Shown in pieces: positions 33,411-43,306 of a stretch of 64,000 nt of DNA. Numbering within the stretch: position 1 is the stretch's first letter; each line of letters opens with the position of its first letter. Location of the stretch: contig DATJBS010000031.1 of assembly GCA_035515235.1 (NCBI GenBank), positions 62,001-126,000 of the forward strand, in the 5' to 3' direction. The position numbers and the translations under genes were made by a program. The notes below the pieces were generated by a model that was not told the DNA's origin, ran no database searches, and was given only the letters and a program-made list of their open reading frames with translations. Source of the DNA: JAMLHH01 sp035515235 (GTDB lineage Bacteria; Bacteroidota; Bacteroidia; Chitinophagales; JADIYW01).

Positions 33411-34655
33411 TTACGAAGCTCTCATTTTTGAAGGCCAGCTTTTCGTGATTCCAAATTGTTTCAGTAAAACTTTAAAGAAGGAGAATAATGGCATTTCATT
33501 AGGTTGTGGACTTTTGCCCTGACCAATTCTTTTGAGTTGTCCAGTATAAAATGACACTTCCATTATAGCCATTTTATCTATCATAGGAATTCCTGTTTTG
33601 ATTGGTCTTATTGGGAATTGTGCTTCTTGACCATTCAAAAATTTATTAGGTAAATCAGGTTCCACTGCTAATGATCGTGCTATCCCTGCAAAATCTGTTG
33701 CATTTGAACGGATAGCATCGGCAATACCTACTGCAGATTTAAAACCACCTGTTACTGCTAAAGGTACAGAGCTGATCTTTCTAGCTTTATCAGCAAAATC
33801 TAAGAAATAGGCTTCTCTCACTTTAGTGCTTTCTTTCATTTTTACGCCAGTCATAGCCGGAGCTTCGTATGTACCGCCCGAGATTTCTATCAAATCAATT
33901 CCTGCATTAGATAATTCACGGATCGTATCTAATGATTCTTCTTCTGTAAATCCTCCTTTTTGAAAATCAGCAGAGTTGAGTTTTATGCTAATAGGGAAGT
34001 CTGGGGAAGTGTTTTTTCTCATGGCTTTGTAAACCTCTAAGACAAATCTTCTTCTGTTTTCTGGAGAACCGCCCCATTGGTCTGTTCTGATATTATGATG
34101 TGGTGATAAAAATTGACTCACCAAATATCCATGTGCCCCATGTATTTGTACTCCTGTAAAACCTGCTTCTTGAACAATAGCTGCTGATTTACCAAATCTT
34201 TCGATAATGTCCCAGATTTCATCTTCTGTCAATGCTCTTGGCGTAGCAAAGAATGTTTGCATTTCTGATCTAAAAGGAACTGCCGAAGGAGAGACATTTT
34301 CTTTATTCAGTCCTTTTGGGGATTGTTTGCCAGGGTGATTCAGTTGAACCCAACAATGGGTATTATTTTGCGTTGCAGCTTTTGCCCAAGATTTTAAAGC
34401 ACTTATATTGCTCTTGTCTTCGATGACGACATTACCCGGTTCGCCTAATGCTCTTTTGTCTATCATGACATTGCCAGTGATGCAGATGCCTATGCCTCCA
34501 TTTGCCCAAGTTTGATAAAGCGTTTTTAATTCTTCAGTGGGTGCGTGATTTCTGTCACCTAAAGCTTCACTCATGGCAGATTTTAATAATCTATTTTTTA
34601 CTATAACGCCATTATTGAATGTAAATGATTGATTGATAATGTCTTTGGCTTTCAA
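33411..34655 (-). CDS. NADH:flavin oxidoreductase (old yellow enzyme family)
   Basis: 414 residues from a TTG at 34655, where the family N-terminus begins (MKAKDIINQSFTFNNG). The frame extends to an ATG at 34736, but those 27 residues are not family-like. The FMN barrel has the block AMSEALGDRNHAPTEE, the active-site pair in QIHGAHGYLVSQFLSP, WGGSPENRRRF, and a C-terminal glycine motif near TGGFKSA. OYE proteins reduce activated C=C bonds. It converges on the subtilase gene; substrate unknown. Confidence 0.92.
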   Translation of the reverse strand: MKAKDIINQSFTFNNGVIVKNRLLKSAMSEALGDRNHAPTEELKTLYQTWANGGIGICITGNVMIDKRALGEPGNVVIEDKSNISALKSWAKAATQNNTHCWVQLNHPGKQSPKGLNKENVSPSAVPFRSEMQTFFATPRALTEDEIWDIIERFGKSAAIVQEAGFTGVQIHGAHGYLVSQFLSPHHNIRTDQWGGSPENRRRFVLEVYKAMRKNTSPDFPISIKLNSADFQKGGFTEEESLDTIRELSNAGIDLIEISGGTYEAPAMTGVKMKESTKVREAYFLDFADKARKISSVPLAVTGGFKSAVGIADAIRSNATDFAGIARSLAVEPDLPNKFLNGQEAQFPIRPIKTGIPMIDKMAIMEVSFYTGQLKRIGQGKSPQPNEMPLFSFFKVLLKQFGITKSWPSKMRAS

Positions 34656-34891
34656 TTGCTTAGTTTTTATATGGTATATATGGAGTGAATATAAATCAAT
34701 TAAAGTGAAATAATTCTTAATTAATTTAATCTTCAACGAAAGCTCAAGTAGAATTGTTTAGTTTTATTGAATAATAATTAAACAAAAATAATTAAGGTGA
34801 TGTTTGTCAATATTATTTTAATTAGAACATTTTGTATAGTGAATTTGCTTCTCAATTTAATTCATCATTTTTGTAATAACTCTTTGCTTTT

Positions 34892-37255
34892 ATGAAATTT
34901 AAACATCTTTTACTTTTTGGAATCATTAGTTGGATTTCTGTGCTACATACTTTTGCTCAAAATTCAAAATATACCATAAGTGGATATATCACCGATGAAC
35001 AAAATGGCGAATCGCTTATAGGTGCAAGTGTTTTTGTGGAATTAAAAGATGGAAGAAAAGTAGGAGCAACTGCGAATGTTTATGGGTTTTATTCTTTAGA
35101 GCTACCAGAAGGGAAATATAAAATCAATTACGCTTATGTAGGTTTTGGGACAATTGTCAAGGAAATTAATCTTGAATCCAGTACTAAAATCAATATTTCT
35201 TTGACAGAAGGTCAGCAGCTTGCAGAAATTGTGGTGACTTCTGAACGTAAGAATGAGAATGTTCAAAGCACCGACATGGGCAGAGTAGAGCTAGGTATCG
35301 AAGCCATCAAATCAATTCCGGCTCTTATGGGAGAAGTAGATGTAATCAAAGCAATACAATTATTGCCAGGAGTACAGGCAGCAGGAGAGGGCAATTCGGG
35401 AATTTATGTAAGAGGTGGAGGTCCAGATCAAAACTTAGTGCTATTAGATGATGCGATAGTTTATAATCCTGGCCACTTATTTGGATTTTTCTCAGTATTC
35501 AATCCTGATGCAGTCAAAGGAGCTACTTTGATAAAAGGTGGGATGCCATCTTCCTACGGTGGTAGAATTTCATCTGTGATAGATGTGAGCATGAAAGAAG
35601 GGAATAATAAGAGATTTCAAATGGATGGCGGTATAGGTTTGATCAGTTCTCGTCTGACTTTGCAAGGGCCTATCCAAAAAAACAAAAGTTCTTTCTTGAT
35701 TGGTGCGCGTAGAACATATGCTTTTGACGTTGCTCAACCAATATTGAATAAATCAGACTTTAAAGGAACGAATTATAATTTTTATGATTTAAATCTAAAA
35801 GCTAATTATATATTTTCGGATAAAGACAGGTTGTTTTTAAGTGGATATTTTGGTCGTGATGTATTTGTTTATAATAATAAAGAGAATCAATCCAATGTAA
35901 GAATGCCGTGGGGAAATGCGACTGCAACACTGAGATGGAACCATTTATTCTCTAATAAATTATTCATGAATACTACTTTAGTATTCAATGATTACAAATT
36001 TGCTTTCAATTTTAAACAAAGAGATTTTTCCATAGGAGCTCAATCAGGAGTAAGAGATTACAATGCTAAAATTGACTTGGATCATTATGTCTCTAATAGA
36101 AATAAATTAAAATACGGTTTCAATTATACCTATCATATTTTCACTCCTAACTCGGGAACCGCTGTAACTGGCGACGTGGAATTTAAAACTACAGAAGGCA
36201 AGAAGTACGCGCATGAGCTAGCTTGGTATGTACAAGATGATTGGGATATTAGTGATAGATTCAAATTGACGACAGGTTTTAGATTGAGCATGTTTCAGCA
36301 AACTGGACCTTATACTTATTTGCCTAATGGTGTCTATGCTGGAGATACCGTTTTGTACAAAAAAGGTGAAGCAGTTAAAACTTGGTGGGGACCAGAGCCT
36401 AGAGTGGCTATGAGATATGCTATCGATGGAGAGCAATCTATTAAAGCTGGATTTTCAATGAATTATCAATATGTACATCTAGTATCTAGTTCGAATAGTA
36501 CATTACCTACGGATTTGTGGGTGCCAAGCTCTAAACTAGTAGAGCCTCAATGGGGCCTGCAATATTCTCTAGGATACTTTAGAAACTTCAAAGATAATGC
36601 TTACGAGTTTTCTGCTGAGATTTACTACAAAGACATGAGAAATCAAATCGAGTTTTCAGAAGACTTTATACAAGAATTGAATCAGGAAATTGAGACAGGA
36701 TACGTTTTCGGAAAAGGAAATTCTTATGGATTGGAACTTTTTGCAAAAAAATCTAAAGGAAAATTAAATGGTTGGCTAGGATATACCTTATCCTATACTT
36801 GGAGAAAATTTGAAGAGTTGAATAATGGAAACAAATTTCCTGCTAGATATGATAGAAGACATGATATTTCTGTCAATTTAGTTTATGAAATCAATGATAA
36901 ACTGAGCTTAGGCGCAACTTGGGTGTATGCCACAGGAAATGCTTTTACTTTACCAATAGAGAAATATATTATTAATTTTATTCCTATTACAGGATATGGA
37001 GATAGGAATGCGTATAGAATTCCAGCATTCCACAGAATGGACTTCTCGATGACTTACGCACCTAATAGAAAGCCTGAAAAACGCTTTAAATCCGAGTACA
37101 ATCTTTCCATCTATAATGTCTATAATAGAAAAAACACCTATTTCATTTATTACAAAACAGAAGGAGATTTGATTGCAGGAAACTTGAAGACTAAAGCAGT
37201 AAGTGTGTCCCTTTTTCCAATCATTCCATCTATTACTTGGAATTTTAAATTTTAG
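34892..37255 (+). CDS. TonB-dependent receptor with carboxypeptidase-like domain
   Basis: 787 residues. Signal peptide ends near TFAQ (residue 23). A CarboxypepD_reg-like beta domain follows (SGYITDEQNGESLIGASVFV to about 105), then a plug (VIKAIQLLPGVQAAGEGNSG; YVRGGGPDQNLVLLDDAIVY; SSYGGRISSVIDVSMKEG) and a 22-strand barrel with terminal ITWNFKF. The DUF4249 lipoprotein gene begins 3 nt after its stop, a typical Bacteroidota transporter pair. Substrate unknown, probably a siderophore, oligosaccharide or peptide. Confidence 0.95.
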   Translation: MKFKHLLLFGIISWISVLHTFAQNSKYTISGYITDEQNGESLIGASVFVELKDGRKVGATANVYGFYSLELPEGKYKINYAYVGFGTIVKEINLESSTKINISLTEGQQLAEIVVTSERKNENVQSTDMGRVELGIEAIKSIPALMGEVDVIKAIQLLPGVQAAGEGNSGIYVRGGGPDQNLVLLDDAIVYNPGHLFGFFSVFNPDAVKGATLIKGGMPSSYGGRISSVIDVSMKEGNNKRFQMDGGIGLISSRLTLQGPIQKNKSSFLIGARRTYAFDVAQPILNKSDFKGTNYNFYDLNLKANYIFSDKDRLFLSGYFGRDVFVYNNKENQSNVRMPWGNATATLRWNHLFSNKLFMNTTLVFNDYKFAFNFKQRDFSIGAQSGVRDYNAKIDLDHYVSNRNKLKYGFNYTYHIFTPNSGTAVTGDVEFKTTEGKKYAHELAWYVQDDWDISDRFKLTTGFRLSMFQQTGPYTYLPNGVYAGDTVLYKKGEAVKTWWGPEPRVAMRYAIDGEQSIKAGFSMNYQYVHLVSSSNSTLPTDLWVPSSKLVEPQWGLQYSLGYFRNFKDNAYEFSAEIYYKDMRNQIEFSEDFIQELNQEIETGYVFGKGNSYGLELFAKKSKGKLNGWLGYTLSYTWRKFEELNNGNKFPARYDRRHDISVNLVYEINDKLSLGATWVYATGNAFTLPIEKYIINFIPITGYGDRNAYRIPAFHRMDFSMTYAPNRKPEKRFKSEYNLSIYNVYNRKNTYFIYYKTEGDLIAGNLKTKAVSVSLFPIIPSITWNFKF

Positions 37256-37258
37256 ATT

Positions 37259-38206
37259 ATGTTTCGTAAATTCTTATTAATCTTATTCATATTCACAGTT
37301 ATTATTTCTTGCGAAAAAGAAATTTCAGTGGATCTGCCTTTGCCCAAAGACCAAATAGTAGTTGAAGGCTTTATAGAAAACGATGTTCCTCCATATGTAT
37401 TTTTGACTAAAAACTCTCCATATTTTGGAGAAGTTGATATCAATGATTTAGACCAGTATTTTGTAAAAGGAGCAAAGATTATAGTGAGTACAGGTACTGA
37501 TTCTGTAGAATTGATGGAGTACTCTGCTGATATTATTAATCTATTACCAGAAGAAGAAAAACAAATGCTTTCCGAAGTGTTTGGAGTACCATTAGATACG
37601 AGCATGAATTTTCCTAATATTTCTATTTATACTGTTCCTTTAGGAGTAGATTTCGTAGGAGTAATAGGCAAAACTTATGATTTAAGAATAGAAGCAGAAG
37701 GTAAATTATTGACTGCCACTACATATATTCCTCATGGAATTGCATTTTCAAAACTTTGGGTGGAGCCACATCCAAATCCTATTTATGATACTTTAGTACA
37801 GTTAAGAGGCATATTGAAAGATCCTGATACCTTAGGTAATTTCTATAGATATTTTACGAAAAAAAATAGTCAACCTTATACCTTAATTAATCAATCCGTT
37901 TTTGACGACTTAATTTATAATGGAAAAGAATTTCCTATAGATATTCCCTACGGATTTGAAAGGAATTCTGATGTAGATTTTGACTTCAAAACTTTTGGAT
38001 ATTGGAATATAAAAGACACGTGTTATATTAAATTATGCATGATCGATAGAGCGCATTATAATTTTTGGAGAACACTCGAAAATGAATTAGCCAATCAAGG
38101 GAGTCCTTTCGGTTCATTTACTAGAATACGTTCTAATATTAATGGAGGAATCGGGATTTGGGGTGGATATTCTAGTTCAATGGGTATTTATTATCCTGAG
38201 GAATAA
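37259..38206 (+). CDS. DUF4249 surface lipoprotein
   Basis: 315 residues. Lipobox FTVIISCEKE implies lipidation at C18. The DUF4249 start is recognisable in SVDLPLPKDQIVVEGFIEND and PPYVFLTKNSPYFG, a beta-sandwich thought to cap the partner TonB receptor. It is transcribed with the upstream receptor gene (3-nt gap). The C-terminal block GGIGIWGGYSSS is conserved in the family. Confidence 0.92.
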   Translation: MFRKFLLILFIFTVIISCEKEISVDLPLPKDQIVVEGFIENDVPPYVFLTKNSPYFGEVDINDLDQYFVKGAKIIVSTGTDSVELMEYSADIINLLPEEEKQMLSEVFGVPLDTSMNFPNISIYTVPLGVDFVGVIGKTYDLRIEAEGKLLTATTYIPHGIAFSKLWVEPHPNPIYDTLVQLRGILKDPDTLGNFYRYFTKKNSQPYTLINQSVFDDLIYNGKEFPIDIPYGFERNSDVDFDFKTFGYWNIKDTCYIKLCMIDRAHYNFWRTLENELANQGSPFGSFTRIRSNINGGIGIWGGYSSSMGIYYPEE

Positions 38207-38388
38207 AGCTTTAAAATCACCTCCAATCAACAAAAGTATTCTACTATTAGTGTTATGATAATATTATGATGTGATACTAATTTTGAAAAAAGTGGGCAAA
38301 TGACCTATTAATTATGAATTTATTATTAGTATATGCTAAATCTAAGTTATATCGAAACTGTTTTTTCCATAGACTGTTTTTTTTAATG

Positions 38389-38396
38389 TAACTTTG
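38389..38396 (+). promoter_or_regulatory. -7 box before the DEAD-box gene
   Basis: TAACTTTG matches TAnnTTTG and is 31 nt upstream of the ATG at 38428. Two ACTGTTTTTT blocks lie just upstream (38358-38384). Confidence 0.55.
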
Positions 38397-38427
38397 TAGC
38401 AAATTAATTTATTTAGTGATAGAAACC

Positions 38428-40188
38428 ATGGAAGGGTTTAAAGCACTGGGCTTATCAGAGGAAACGCTCGCTGCTTTAGAAAAAAAAGGCTTTACAAAGC
38501 CATCGCCTATACAGGAACTGACCATTCCTCTTTTACTCAACGGAGAAAAAGACATAGTAGGACACGCGCAAACGGGATCTGGTAAAACAGCTGCTTTCGG
38601 AATTCCGATTATCGAGAAGTTTAATAGTAATGTTAGAGGTATTCAAGCATTAGTTTTGACACCAACAAGAGAATTAGCGTTACAAGTTACAGACGAGTTA
38701 TTAAGTTACAAAGGGAACCGTAGAATGTGGTTCACTACAGTCTATGGAGGAGCTCCAATAGGTCGCCAAATCAGCGATTTAGAGAAAGGCACAAGCGTAG
38801 TAGTAGGTACTCCTGGTAGAGTAATTGACTTGCTGAACAGAGGGAAATTAAAACTTGACGAAGTCAAATTTGTAGTTTTAGACGAAGCTGACGAAATGCT
38901 TAATATGGGCTTTTTGGAAGATGTAGAAACTATTCTTGCAAAATGTAATGTGGACAGAAGAATGCTTTTGTTCTCTGCAACAATGCCTGATAGAATCTTA
39001 TCTCTTGCGAAAAGGTATATGGGTAATTTTGATTTAATATCTGTCAAAAGTAAAGAGTTGACAACTGAATCTATTGCACAATCTTATTTTGAGGTGCCAG
39101 CAAGAAATCGGTTTGACGCTTTATGTAGAGTATTAGATATTGAAGAAGATTTCTACGGAATTATTTTCTGTAATACAAAAGCAGAAGTCATCGAAATCAC
39201 GAACCACTTGAACGAAAAAGGATATACAGCTGATTCATTACATGGAGATATAGCTCAAAACCTTAGAGAGAAAGTTGTTAGACAGTTTAAATCTAATAAA
39301 TACGGTTTGCTAGTCGCTACTGATGTGGCTGCTAGAGGTATCGACATTCAAGATTTGACACACGTTGTAAACTACGGTTTACCTCAAGACCCAGAATCTT
39401 ATGTGCACAGAATTGGTAGAACAGGAAGAGCTGGTAAAACAGGGAAAGCCATTGCAATTATCGATTCTAACGAACGTAGAAAATTACAATTTATCCAAAG
39501 AATTACTAAAGCAGTAGTAGAGAAAGGTAAATTACCTGATGCTTCAGAAATGGTCGCTATTAAAAAGCGTCGTTTGAAAGAGCAGGTTGAAGCTGCAATC
39601 GCTACTGAACAAATACATCCATTCGTAGAGTATACTCAAGAACTAGTTGCTGAAAACGAACCTGAAGTTGTAATTGCTGCATTATTGAAAATTTTCCAAG
39701 GAGATGATTTAGATATTCAAGCATACAAAGTCATTAAGGACGCTATCGAAAGACCTTACTCTCGTGATGATCGTGGATCAGACCGTGGAAGAGATAGAGA
39801 TCGAGGAGACCGTGGAAGAGACAGGGATCGTGGAGACCGTGGAGGAAGAGATAGAGATCGTGGATCTGATCGCGGAGACCGTGGAAGAGATAGAGATCGT
39901 GGAGACCGTGGTGGACGTGAAAGAAATTCTAGAGATGCAGGTTCTACAATGAGATTATTTGTTGCTAAAGGAAGACATGATAGTGTTTCTCCACAAGAAA
40001 TTTTGAAAATCATTGCTGATGAGACCAATATCCCAGGAAGAAAAATTGACGACATTAAGATTTTAGATGCATTCTCATTCTTTACTACTAATAATGAAGA
40101 CGGTGAATATATCTTAGATACGTTCAAGAAAATAGCAAGAAAAAATGATGAAAAACCTTTGATCGAAAGAGCAAGAGTTAGAGACTAA
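38428..40188 (+). CDS. DEAD-box RNA helicase with RD-rich linker and DbpA-type domain
   Basis: 586 residues from ATG 38428 (MEGFKALGLSEETLAALEKK). The frame opens at a GTG (38416), but the N-terminus favours the ATG. Motifs present: Q-motif region (FTKPSPIQE), I AQTGSGKT, Ia PTRELALQ, II DEAD, III SAT, VI HRIGRTGRAGKTG. A spacer of DRGDRGRDRDRG-type repeats follows, and then a DbpA RNA-binding fold (TMRLFVAKGRHDSVSPQEIL). It likely remodels rRNA or mRNA, for instance in ribosome assembly or cold response. Confidence 0.95.
   Translation: MEGFKALGLSEETLAALEKKGFTKPSPIQELTIPLLLNGEKDIVGHAQTGSGKTAAFGIPIIEKFNSNVRGIQALVLTPTRELALQVTDELLSYKGNRRMWFTTVYGGAPIGRQISDLEKGTSVVVGTPGRVIDLLNRGKLKLDEVKFVVLDEADEMLNMGFLEDVETILAKCNVDRRMLLFSATMPDRILSLAKRYMGNFDLISVKSKELTTESIAQSYFEVPARNRFDALCRVLDIEEDFYGIIFCNTKAEVIEITNHLNEKGYTADSLHGDIAQNLREKVVRQFKSNKYGLLVATDVAARGIDIQDLTHVVNYGLPQDPESYVHRIGRTGRAGKTGKAIAIIDSNERRKLQFIQRITKAVVEKGKLPDASEMVAIKKRRLKEQVEAAIATEQIHPFVEYTQELVAENEPEVVIAALLKIFQGDDLDIQAYKVIKDAIERPYSRDDRGSDRGRDRDRGDRGRDRDRGDRGGRDRDRGSDRGDRGRDRDRGDRGGRERNSRDAGSTMRLFVAKGRHDSVSPQEILKIIADETNIPGRKIDDIKILDAFSFFTTNNEDGEYILDTFKKIARKNDEKPLIERARVRD
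39766..39918 (+). repeat. Imperfect tandem repeat encoding an Arg/Asp/Gly linker
   Basis: Units such as GATCGTGGAGACCGTGGAAG recur eight or more times, encoding DRGDRGRDRDRG-like low complexity. The linker is RNA-binding and disordered, and repeat number may vary between strains. Confidence 0.8.
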
Positions 40189-40207
40189 TTCATCTTCATA
40201 TTAAATA

Positions 40208-40239
40208 GGAAAAGGTCTTTGTTTCAAAGGCCTTTTTCT
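40208..40239 (+). terminator. Terminator of the DEAD-box gene
   Basis: AAAAGGTCTTTG pairs with AAAGGCCTTTTT around TTTC, followed by T-rich text. It is about 20 nt past the stop. Confidence 0.75.
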
Positions 40240-40362
40240 GTTATAAGCGGTTCATATCAGATAAATTTATATTTTGAAATTATATTGAGCCGTTTTTGAG
40301 ATAAATGATGCTAAAAATCAATAGAATAGATAATTTAATGCTTGCAACTCCAATACTTTATA

Positions 40363-40370
40363 TAACTTTG
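40363..40370 (+). promoter_or_regulatory. -7 box before thrS
   Basis: TAACTTTG lies 12 nt upstream of the thrS ATG, with a TTG at 40342-40344 at roughly -33. The implied 5' leader is very short. Confidence 0.6.
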
Positions 40371-40381
40371 CACCCATTCTT

Positions 40382-42313
40382 ATGAATCAGATTAAAATTA
40401 CATTTCCTGATGGTGCAGTGCGTGAATATGCACAAGGGGTAACTGCAATTGAAATTGCAAAATCCATCAGTAATTCATTAGCAAAGAAAGTATTGTCTGC
40501 TAAGGTGAATGAAGAAGTTTGGGATGCCAATAGACCTATTAATAACCATAGCGCAGTACAATTACTGACGTGGGATAATACGGAAGGCAAATCGACTTTT
40601 TGGCACTCATCAGCACACTTACTTGCAGAAGCATTAGAAGCTACTTTTGAAGGAGTGAAGTTGGGCATTGGTCCACCGATTGAAAATGGTTTTTACTATG
40701 ATGTAGATTTTGGTGATACTGTTTTCTCTTCTAAAGACTTCGAAGCATTAGAGAAGAAAATGCAACAATTAGCTGATAAAAAAAGCGAATTTGTAAGAGA
40801 AGAAGTCTCTAAGGCAGATGCTATCACTTATTTTAGAGAAAAAGGCGATCAGTATAAATTAGAATTGATAGGCGGATTAGAAGACGGTCAAATTACTTTT
40901 TACAAACAAGGTAATTTTACAGACTTATGTAGAGGTCCACATATTCCCAATACAGGTTTTATCAAAGCCATCAAGCTGACGAAAGTTGCTGGTGCGTATT
41001 GGAGAGGAGATGAGACTCGTCCACAATTGACAAGAATCTACGGTATCACTTTTCCTAAGCAAGAAGAACTTGAAGCCTATAATAAACTTATAGAAGAAGC
41101 TTTAAAAAGAGATCATAGAAAATTAGGTAGAGAGCTAGAATTGTTTGCTTTCTCTGACAAAGTCGGTATGGGATTACCATTATGGTTGCCTAATGGTACT
41201 ATTGTAAGAGAGAAATTAGTAGATTTCTTAAAGAACGAACAAATCAAAAGAGGCTATCAACCAGTGGTAACTCCGCATATAGGTAAAAAAGATTTGTACG
41301 TGACTTCTGGTCATTATGAGAAATATGGTAAAGATGCATTTCAACCTATTTTGACACCAGAGGAAAATGAAGAGTTCTACCTCAAACCGATGAACTGCCC
41401 TCATCATTGTGAAATCTATAAATTTGTTCCTAAGTCATATAAAGAACTGCCTTATAGAATAGCAGAGTTTGGAACAGTATATCGTTATGAGCAAAGTGGT
41501 GAATTACATGGATTGACAAGAGTAAGAGGATTTACTCAAGACGATGCACATATTTTTTGTACTGCAGATCAATTAAAAAACGAGTTTAAAGAAGTGATTT
41601 CACTCACCAAATTTGTATTCAATAAATTAGGTTTTGAAAACTATACAGCTCAAATATCTTTAAGAGATCCAGAGAATAAAGCCAAGTATATTGGTTCTGA
41701 TGAGAATTGGGAAAAAGCAGAGTCTGCTATTATAGAAGCTACAGAAGAGATGGGTTTAGAAACCGTCACTGAATATGGAGAAGCTGCATTTTATGGTCCG
41801 AAATTGGACTTTATGGTGAAAGATGCCATTGGACGTTCTTGGCAGCTAGGAACTATCCAAGTAGATTATAATTTACCCGAAAGATTCGAATTAGAATATA
41901 TCGGTTCTGACAATGAAAAGCATAGGCCAATTATGATTCATAGAGCGCCATTTGGTTCTTTAGAACGTTTTATGGCTATCTTAATAGAGCATTGTGCAGG
42001 AAATTTCCCTGTGTGGCTAGCTCCTAAACAAGTTAACATTTTACCTATAAGTGATAAATTCTTGCCATATTGTGAAGAGATCTTGAAAGATTTACAAGCA
42101 TTAGACATTAGAGCAAGTATTGATACAAGAACAGAAAAAATTGGAAGAAAAATTCGAGATGCGGAAGTTTCTAAAACTCCTTATATGTTGATTATTGGCG
42201 AAAAAGAAGTAGAGCAAAATGTACTTTCAGTTCGTCGTCACGGTCAAGGTGACAAAGGTCAATTAAGTAAGGAAGAATTTAAGAAACTGCTATTAGATGA
42301 AATCTCTCAATAA
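40382..42313 (+). CDS. thrS: Threonyl-tRNA synthetase
   Basis: 643 residues. The N-terminal TGS domain (ITFPDGAVREYAQGVTA) is followed by the editing domain with HSSAHLLAEA, the class II core with MNCPHHCEIYKF and FAEFGTVYR-like block (EFGTVYRYEQSGELHGLTRV), and the C-terminal anticodon-binding domain. It charges tRNA-Thr. ATG 40382 follows a promoter by 12 nt. infC is 32 nt downstream with its own -7 box. Confidence 0.98.
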   Translation: MNQIKITFPDGAVREYAQGVTAIEIAKSISNSLAKKVLSAKVNEEVWDANRPINNHSAVQLLTWDNTEGKSTFWHSSAHLLAEALEATFEGVKLGIGPPIENGFYYDVDFGDTVFSSKDFEALEKKMQQLADKKSEFVREEVSKADAITYFREKGDQYKLELIGGLEDGQITFYKQGNFTDLCRGPHIPNTGFIKAIKLTKVAGAYWRGDETRPQLTRIYGITFPKQEELEAYNKLIEEALKRDHRKLGRELELFAFSDKVGMGLPLWLPNGTIVREKLVDFLKNEQIKRGYQPVVTPHIGKKDLYVTSGHYEKYGKDAFQPILTPEENEEFYLKPMNCPHHCEIYKFVPKSYKELPYRIAEFGTVYRYEQSGELHGLTRVRGFTQDDAHIFCTADQLKNEFKEVISLTKFVFNKLGFENYTAQISLRDPENKAKYIGSDENWEKAESAIIEATEEMGLETVTEYGEAAFYGPKLDFMVKDAIGRSWQLGTIQVDYNLPERFELEYIGSDNEKHRPIMIHRAPFGSLERFMAILIEHCAGNFPVWLAPKQVNILPISDKFLPYCEEILKDLQALDIRASIDTRTEKIGRKIRDAEVSKTPYMLIIGEKEVEQNVLSVRRHGQGDKGQLSKEEFKKLLLDEISQ

Positions 42314-42318
42314 TTTAT

Positions 42319-42326
42319 TATTTTTG
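42319..42326 (+). promoter_or_regulatory. -7 box before infC
   Basis: TATTTTTG, immediately after the thrS stop, fits TAnnTTTG and would allow infC to be transcribed separately. Confidence 0.5.
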
Positions 42327-42345
42327 CAAAAAAACTAGATATAAT

Positions 42346-42891
42346 TTGATCCCAAGAAGAAGAATGGCTCCACCAGCCAAAAAAGTAAACGAACACCGAC
42401 TTAACAGAGAAATTACTGCTCCTGAAATTAGATTAGTAGGGGATAACGTTGAGCCAGTGGTCATGAATACCATGGCAGCTATAGCTATGGCTGAAGAACA
42501 AGAGTTAGACTTAGTAGAAATATCTCCTAAAGCTGTTCCTCCTGTTTGTAAAATCATGGACTATAAAAAATTCCTTTACGAAAAGAAAAGAAAAGAAAAG
42601 GAATTAAAAGCGAAAGCTCATAAAACTGAAATTAAAGAAATTAGATTTTCACCTAATACGGATGATCATGATTTAGATTTCAAGAAAAAACATGCTATTA
42701 AATTTTTGGGCGAAGGTGCTAAAGTAAAAATTTATGTGCAGTTCAAAGGTCGTGCAATCATGTTTAAAGACAGAGGTGAATTGTTACTTTTACAATTTGC
42801 TCAAAGTTTAGATGAATATGGTTCATTAGAAAGCATGCCTAACTTGGAAGGAAAAAGAATGATTGCATTTATTGCTCCTAAGAAGAAATAG
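42346..42891 (+). CDS. infC: Translation initiation factor IF-3
   Basis: 181 residues if TTG 42346 is used (MIPRRRMAPPAKK), or 175 from ATG 42364. Non-ATG starts are known for infC because IF-3 monitors start codons, so the TTG is credible. Blocks: RLVGDNVEPVVMNTM, EEQELDLVEISP, PPVCKIMDYKKFLYE, EIRFSPNTDDHD and AKVKIYVQFKGRAI. It prevents 50S joining and checks initiator tRNA. rpmI and rplT, normally next, are absent. Confidence 0.96.
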   Translation: MIPRRRMAPPAKKVNEHRLNREITAPEIRLVGDNVEPVVMNTMAAIAMAEEQELDLVEISPKAVPPVCKIMDYKKFLYEKKRKEKELKAKAHKTEIKEIRFSPNTDDHDLDFKKKHAIKFLGEGAKVKIYVQFKGRAIMFKDRGELLLLQFAQSLDEYGSLESMPNLEGKRMIAFIAPKKK

Positions 42892-42914
42892 ATATTTCAT
42901 ATCTGTAATAATAG

Positions 42915-42952
42915 AAAGTTAATTGGGTCTTTGGATTCAATTAACTTTTTTG
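42915..42952 (+). terminator. Terminator directly after infC
   Basis: AAAGTTAATTG pairs with CAATTAACTTT around a 12-nt loop, and the T tract TTTTTTG follows. It confirms that the transcript ends here without rpmI-rplT. Confidence 0.85.
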
Positions 42953-42974
42953 TTTAGAGCATTCAGTTATAATT

Positions 42975-43163
42975 CTATTGGAAAATAAAGAATATCCAAA
43001 GCAATCCTTTAAACTCGCCTACAAGTGGACCGATAATTATCGAACTCCAAAACCCATGAGTTTGTGCCCATTCCCACCAAAAGTATAAGGTCATGAATTG
43101 ACTGATGATGAGATAGATATATGCTAATATCACAAGAATTCCTGTTCCATTATTATTACTCAT
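42975..43163 (-). CDS. Small two-helix membrane protein
   Basis: 62 residues. After MSNNNGTG a hydrophobic helix runs ILVILAYIYLIISQFMTLYF, then aromatic WWEWAQTHGFWSS, and a second helix (SIIIGPLVGEFKGLLWIFFI). The length and even spread of the hydrophobic parts suggest a real small membrane protein, of a kind frequent in Bacteroidota. Not recognised by name. It stands alone, with no obvious partner. Confidence 0.6.
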   Translation of the reverse strand: MSNNNGTGILVILAYIYLIISQFMTLYFWWEWAQTHGFWSSIIIGPLVGEFKGLLWIFFIFQ

Positions 43164-43306
43164 ACAGCTTTATTTTAGAAATTAGATTTGCTTGAAATTA
43201 TATCTTTAAATGTAGAAATAAATAATCTTAAAATAGTTTGTATTAATGAATATTACTGAGAAAATAATTATGAAATAAGAGGATGATATATTGATGAAGA
43301 GTTTTA

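Noticed and set aside
39756..40127. Antisense open frame rich in Arg, Ser and Pro
   Set aside because: It is the complement of the helicase Arg/Asp/Gly repeat and has no start signal or family similarity.
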